Shown here in pieces: positions 61,393 through 64,000 of a DNA stretch of 64,000 nucleotides. The stretch comes from Mucilaginibacter pineti. GTDB taxonomy: Bacteria > Bacteroidota > Bacteroidia > Sphingobacteriales > Sphingobacteriaceae. Position 1 is the first letter of the stretch; each line of letters starts with the position of its first letter. The notes beneath the pieces were generated by a model. That model was not told the origin of the DNA. It searched no databases and worked only from the letters and a program-made list of their open reading frames with translations. The stretch spans positions 280,871 through 344,870 of the forward strand of contig NZ_FNAI01000007.1 of NCBI RefSeq assembly GCF_900101875.1. The letters run 5' to 3'. The translations under genes and the position numbers were made by a program.

Positions 61393-63921
61393 TCAAAATA
61401 ATTTCTCTTCTAACAAGTCTTTCCAAACGATAAACCCTTTATGATCATTTGTATAATCATGTACGATGCGACTAAATTGTTGAGGATTAGTTTCAAGATA
61501 TCGCTGTCTGCCATTTGTTCGTATCTGTCCAAGCAGTCCATCTATCCGCTTTGTACTTCTTTCAAGTTCATAAATTGATTTAGCAATATGCCATATATAA
61601 GTAGCCTCTTCGGTATCCAGAGTTTCCCAAACCAAGTGGTACTGATTATTCCCCGACAGCAAGAACACAAATGAAAAGGGCTCTAATACAAAACGGAGCT
61701 TTAATATAGATCGTTCATGTTTTTGGGAAAGGTAACGGAGATGACGATGATGCTTATACTGCTTAAGAGCCAGTATGTTTTCCAGCAGATCATCCTCGTT
61801 TGTATAAATCAATTGTTCACTGCCGCCTTGCACTTGCCCGACATCCAATAGATTTTCTTCACCTGCCGGGATGCCTTTAATGATTTCTTTATTTAAGAAC
61901 CGGAACTTTACACTTTCAATGACTTCGCGGTTTATTTTATCAAGATCACTGGAGGATGCTGATTTAAATACCAGCCTGTTATGCTGGAATGTGGCCCGGA
62001 TGTTTACAAATACCGTTGTGTTTTTGAGAAACCGGATAAAATATGGTTTAAGTACGGTAAACTCTGGCCTGACATTGAGATTCTCTATTTCAAACTCAAC
62101 TTTTTTATTATTAAAAGCAGCTATGAGATGTTTAAAAGCAATACTGCCAAATTTAAATTCCAATTGTTCGATGGGCACTTCAATTTTCTCATTTATTTGA
62201 CCGCTTACTATTTCACTTTCATCTATCGGATTTGTTAGGCCACTTTGATCGAGCTTTTTATAATACTGGTTTCTCTTTTGAAACAGTCTTTCCAGGTAGC
62301 TGATCTTGTGATCGCGATAATCGTAAATTACAGGTGATACTTCTGATCGTTGCACTCTGCCGATATATTGAATGAGCTTACCCTCAAAAGCGAATGGATA
62401 AACTAAGAACAAGCATTCTATATTTTGAACATCAGTTCCTTCACCAAAATACTGGCCCGTTGTAATCAGCACCTGAAAGTCGCCTTTATTTATGGCTGCC
62501 CATTTAGACTTTTTACTTAAGTCAGAATCTTCGCCACTTAATGCAATGGTATCGTAATGCTGTTTTAAATATTGTTGTAGAGAAGTGATGTGCTCTTTCC
62601 GCTCCGTGATGATAACAGCTTTCTTACCGGTATTTAGCTGTGAAACCACATCATTTAAAATAAGTTGATTCCTTGCTGAATCATGGATTAAAATCTTAAA
62701 AAGTGTTTCGAACTTATCTGTTTTGGTGTTGAAGGGAACAAATAGGTCGGTATCCCTAATGATGACTTGTGTCCCTGTTTGATTCTGTACATCTGGTGCT
62801 TTAACCTCATGGATAATTTCGCCCAAATGAATAAATATTAACTTACCATCGTTATACTTTCTAAATGGTGTAGCGGTAAGCCCGTACATATAGTAACTGT
62901 TCAATTTTCCAATAACTCTTTGGTATGTTTCCGCAGGCACATGGTGGCATTCATCAATAATAACGGTACCAAAAGCATTTATTAGTTCTGTGGCTTCCGT
63001 AGATTCCAAAGCTTTTTCCATACTTTGGATCATTGCTACAGTAATGTGTTTACCGGGCTTGTTCTTTCCTTGCCCGATACGTCCAATATCCTTCTTAGGA
63101 ATCCCCAGGAATGATTCTATACGTTCCATCCATTGGTCTGCCAACTGTTTGCGGTGAACTAAAATGAGGGCTGGTTGCTGCTTGTCTTTTATAATAGCCA
63201 AACTCAATACCGTTTTCCCGGAACCTGGCGGAGCGACAATAATTCCGAAATCTTTTTTAGCGGCAGCTTGTTGCGCAGGTAACTGATACTCACGTAATGC
63301 TATAGAGCCTTTAAAACTAATTGGTTCTGCTTTCCCTCTTTGATCTTCGAGTGTATAATCAATTTGCTGCTCTTTACAAAAACGTAATAATCTACCAATA
63401 AATCCACGGGGAATTGAAATAGACCCAGCGGTTTCATTCAATAGCTTAAAGTAACGCTTAACACCAAATGTGTTTTTATTAATGTTCTTTTTTACTTGAT
63501 ATTCATTGTTTGCAAAGTTTAGCTCTTCTTTCAGAAAACTAACAAGTGGAACTGGCAAGCCAATGCGGCTAATGTGAATCTCATTATTTAATGCAATTGT
63601 CAGCTTTTCCGCAGTAGGCTGTTCCTTTTGAAATAGTCCGGTTGAAAGTTCGTCGTGATCGGTTTGTTCTTTGTAGATGTAATTGAGTTGGCTTATCGTT
63701 ATCCTATTAATCGTCTTTAAAAACACCCATTGGTCATCAAAGGGCTGTAAGGTTTCAGGATCAATGAAACTGCTATTGCCATCACTTAAGCTCGTTTTGT
63801 TTAAGGGTAAAGCAATAAGATTCCCCAAGCCCTTTTTTGAATGGTAATCCTGATTGGGGAAAAGACGGTCGAAACTTGAGTTTTTATCGAACACCGAAAT
63901 TAAGTTGGAAGTTCCGGGCAT
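61393..63921 (-). CDS. Primase-helicase (TOTE-type AEP primase + SF2 helicase), 5' truncated
   Basis: 842 residues as it stands. Residues 1-70 look like the end of an archaeo-eukaryotic-type primase domain of TOTE conflict systems (SSFDRLFPNQDYHSKKGLGN, LIALPL, FIDPETLQPFDDQW), so the catalytic primase part is missing. The SF2 helicase has Walker A APPGSGKT (Lys236), DEAH-like box DECH (Asp323), YGLTATPFRK, and the motif VI region QYIGRVQRS; a C-terminal domain of about 300 residues follows. The frame has a TAA just before the ATG at 63921, where the sequence changes to what looks like an insertion-sequence end. The current ATG is therefore probably accidental. Helicases of this kind act in mobile-element or defence conflicts. 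Its C-terminus is repeated at 58112-58267. Confidence 0.75.
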   Translation of the reverse strand: MPGTSNLISVFDKNSSFDRLFPNQDYHSKKGLGNLIALPLNKTSLSDGNSSFIDPETLQPFDDQWVFLKTINRITISQLNYIYKEQTDHDELSTGLFQKEQPTAEKLTIALNNEIHISRIGLPVPLVSFLKEELNFANNEYQVKKNINKNTFGVKRYFKLLNETAGSISIPRGFIGRLLRFCKEQQIDYTLEDQRGKAEPISFKGSIALREYQLPAQQAAAKKDFGIIVAPPGSGKTVLSLAIIKDKQQPALILVHRKQLADQWMERIESFLGIPKKDIGRIGQGKNKPGKHITVAMIQSMEKALESTEATELINAFGTVIIDECHHVPAETYQRVIGKLNSYYMYGLTATPFRKYNDGKLIFIHLGEIIHEVKAPDVQNQTGTQVIIRDTDLFVPFNTKTDKFETLFKILIHDSARNQLILNDVVSQLNTGKKAVIITERKEHITSLQQYLKQHYDTIALSGEDSDLSKKSKWAAINKGDFQVLITTGQYFGEGTDVQNIECLFLVYPFAFEGKLIQYIGRVQRSEVSPVIYDYRDHKISYLERLFQKRNQYYKKLDQSGLTNPIDESEIVSGQINEKIEVPIEQLEFKFGSIAFKHLIAAFNNKKVEFEIENLNVRPEFTVLKPYFIRFLKNTTVFVNIRATFQHNRLVFKSASSSDLDKINREVIESVKFRFLNKEIIKGIPAGEENLLDVGQVQGGSEQLIYTNEDDLLENILALKQYKHHRHLRYLSQKHERSILKLRFVLEPFSFVFLLSGNNQYHLVWETLDTEEATYIWHIAKSIYELERSTKRIDGLLGQIRTNGRQRYLETNPQQFSRIVHDYTNDHKGFIVWKDLLEEKLF

Positions 63922-63922
63922 A

Positions 63923-64000
63923 TGTTACACCCTATTCCGTGGCAAAATTGACCACCTCTTTGCTGGCATAGAAGTGCAGCAAATGCTAAGAAAGCATAAC
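63923..64000. mobile_element. Probable end of an insertion sequence (IS21-like)
   Basis: From TGTTACACCC onward the sequence no longer continues the primase reading frame. It contains gtggcaaaattgaccacc; minus strand ggtggtcaattttgccac, a motif I associate with the terminal multiple repeats of Bacteroidota IS21-family elements. No transposase is visible in the 78 bases present, so family assignment is tentative. Confidence 0.45.

Noticed and set aside
61187..61426. 79-residue minus-strand gene
   Set aside because: It crosses the att-flank module and the 3' end of the helicase gene and has no family features.
1..64000. CRISPR array
   Set aside because: No regularly spaced direct repeats and no cas-like genes were seen; the repeats found are palindromic or att-related.

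Overview
The window looks like the chromosome of a Bacteroidota bacterium of the Sphingobacteriaceae type (Mucilaginibacter/Pedobacter-like). The signs are four SusC/SusD outer-membrane pairs, three FecI-type sigma/FecR pairs, TAnnTTTG promoter boxes, many AraC regulators and glycan-degrading enzymes. No rRNA, complete tRNA or CRISPR array was seen. The species call is inference.

Layout. (1) 1-12.6 kb is an accessory stretch of oxidoreductases, each next to an AraC-type regulator: NmrA-like, SDR, TetX-like and aromatic-hydroxylase-like FAD monooxygenases. It also holds an alpha/beta hydrolase, elongation factor P, an RraB-TPR protein, a secreted M17-N-domain protein and a frameshifted MazG-like gene. 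(2) 12.8-21.3 kb (- strand) is PUL1: sigma, FecR, SusC, SusD and a GH99/WbsX-like enzyme, followed by a GT-C membrane protein. (3) 23.7-26.8 kb is an AraC regulator (TTG start, strong Shine-Dalgarno) with a large secreted clan GH-D-like hydrolase. (4) 27.1-36.5 kb is a sulfatase PUL: SusC without STN domain, SusD, two sulfatases and a formylglycine-generating enzyme. A 30-codon leader peptide ending Cys-Cys-Cys and an attenuator-like terminator precede it. (5) 36.9-47.2 kb is PUL4: SusD, SusC and FecR (-), a divergent sigma (+) and a GH31 enzyme (-). (6) 47.5-57.8 kb is PUL5, probably for beta-glucan: GH16 lipoprotein, sigma, FecR, SusC, SusD, IPT/TIG surface glycan-binding protein and a laminarinase-type GH16. 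(7) 58-64 kb is a decayed island: broken YhcG nuclease gene, DUF4007 protein with a truncated ATPase, a tRNA-Met 3' fragment (att-like), tandem att-flank modules, and a primase-helicase gene that has lost its 5' part at what looks like an insertion-sequence end. A second remnant of that helicase lies 3.3 kb away.

How the parts work together. SusC/SusD pairs import oligosaccharides cut at the surface. In PUL1, 4 and 5 the SusC STN domain, FecR and the FecI-type sigma should form a trans-envelope induction relay. Shared upstream blocks assign GH31 to the PUL4 sigma and the GH16 lipoprotein to the PUL5 sigma. The sulfatase operon lacks STN, FecR and sigma. Its polycysteine leader suggests control by sulfur/cysteine supply, so the operon may serve sulfate scavenging as much as carbon acquisition. 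This is the most interesting part of the window.
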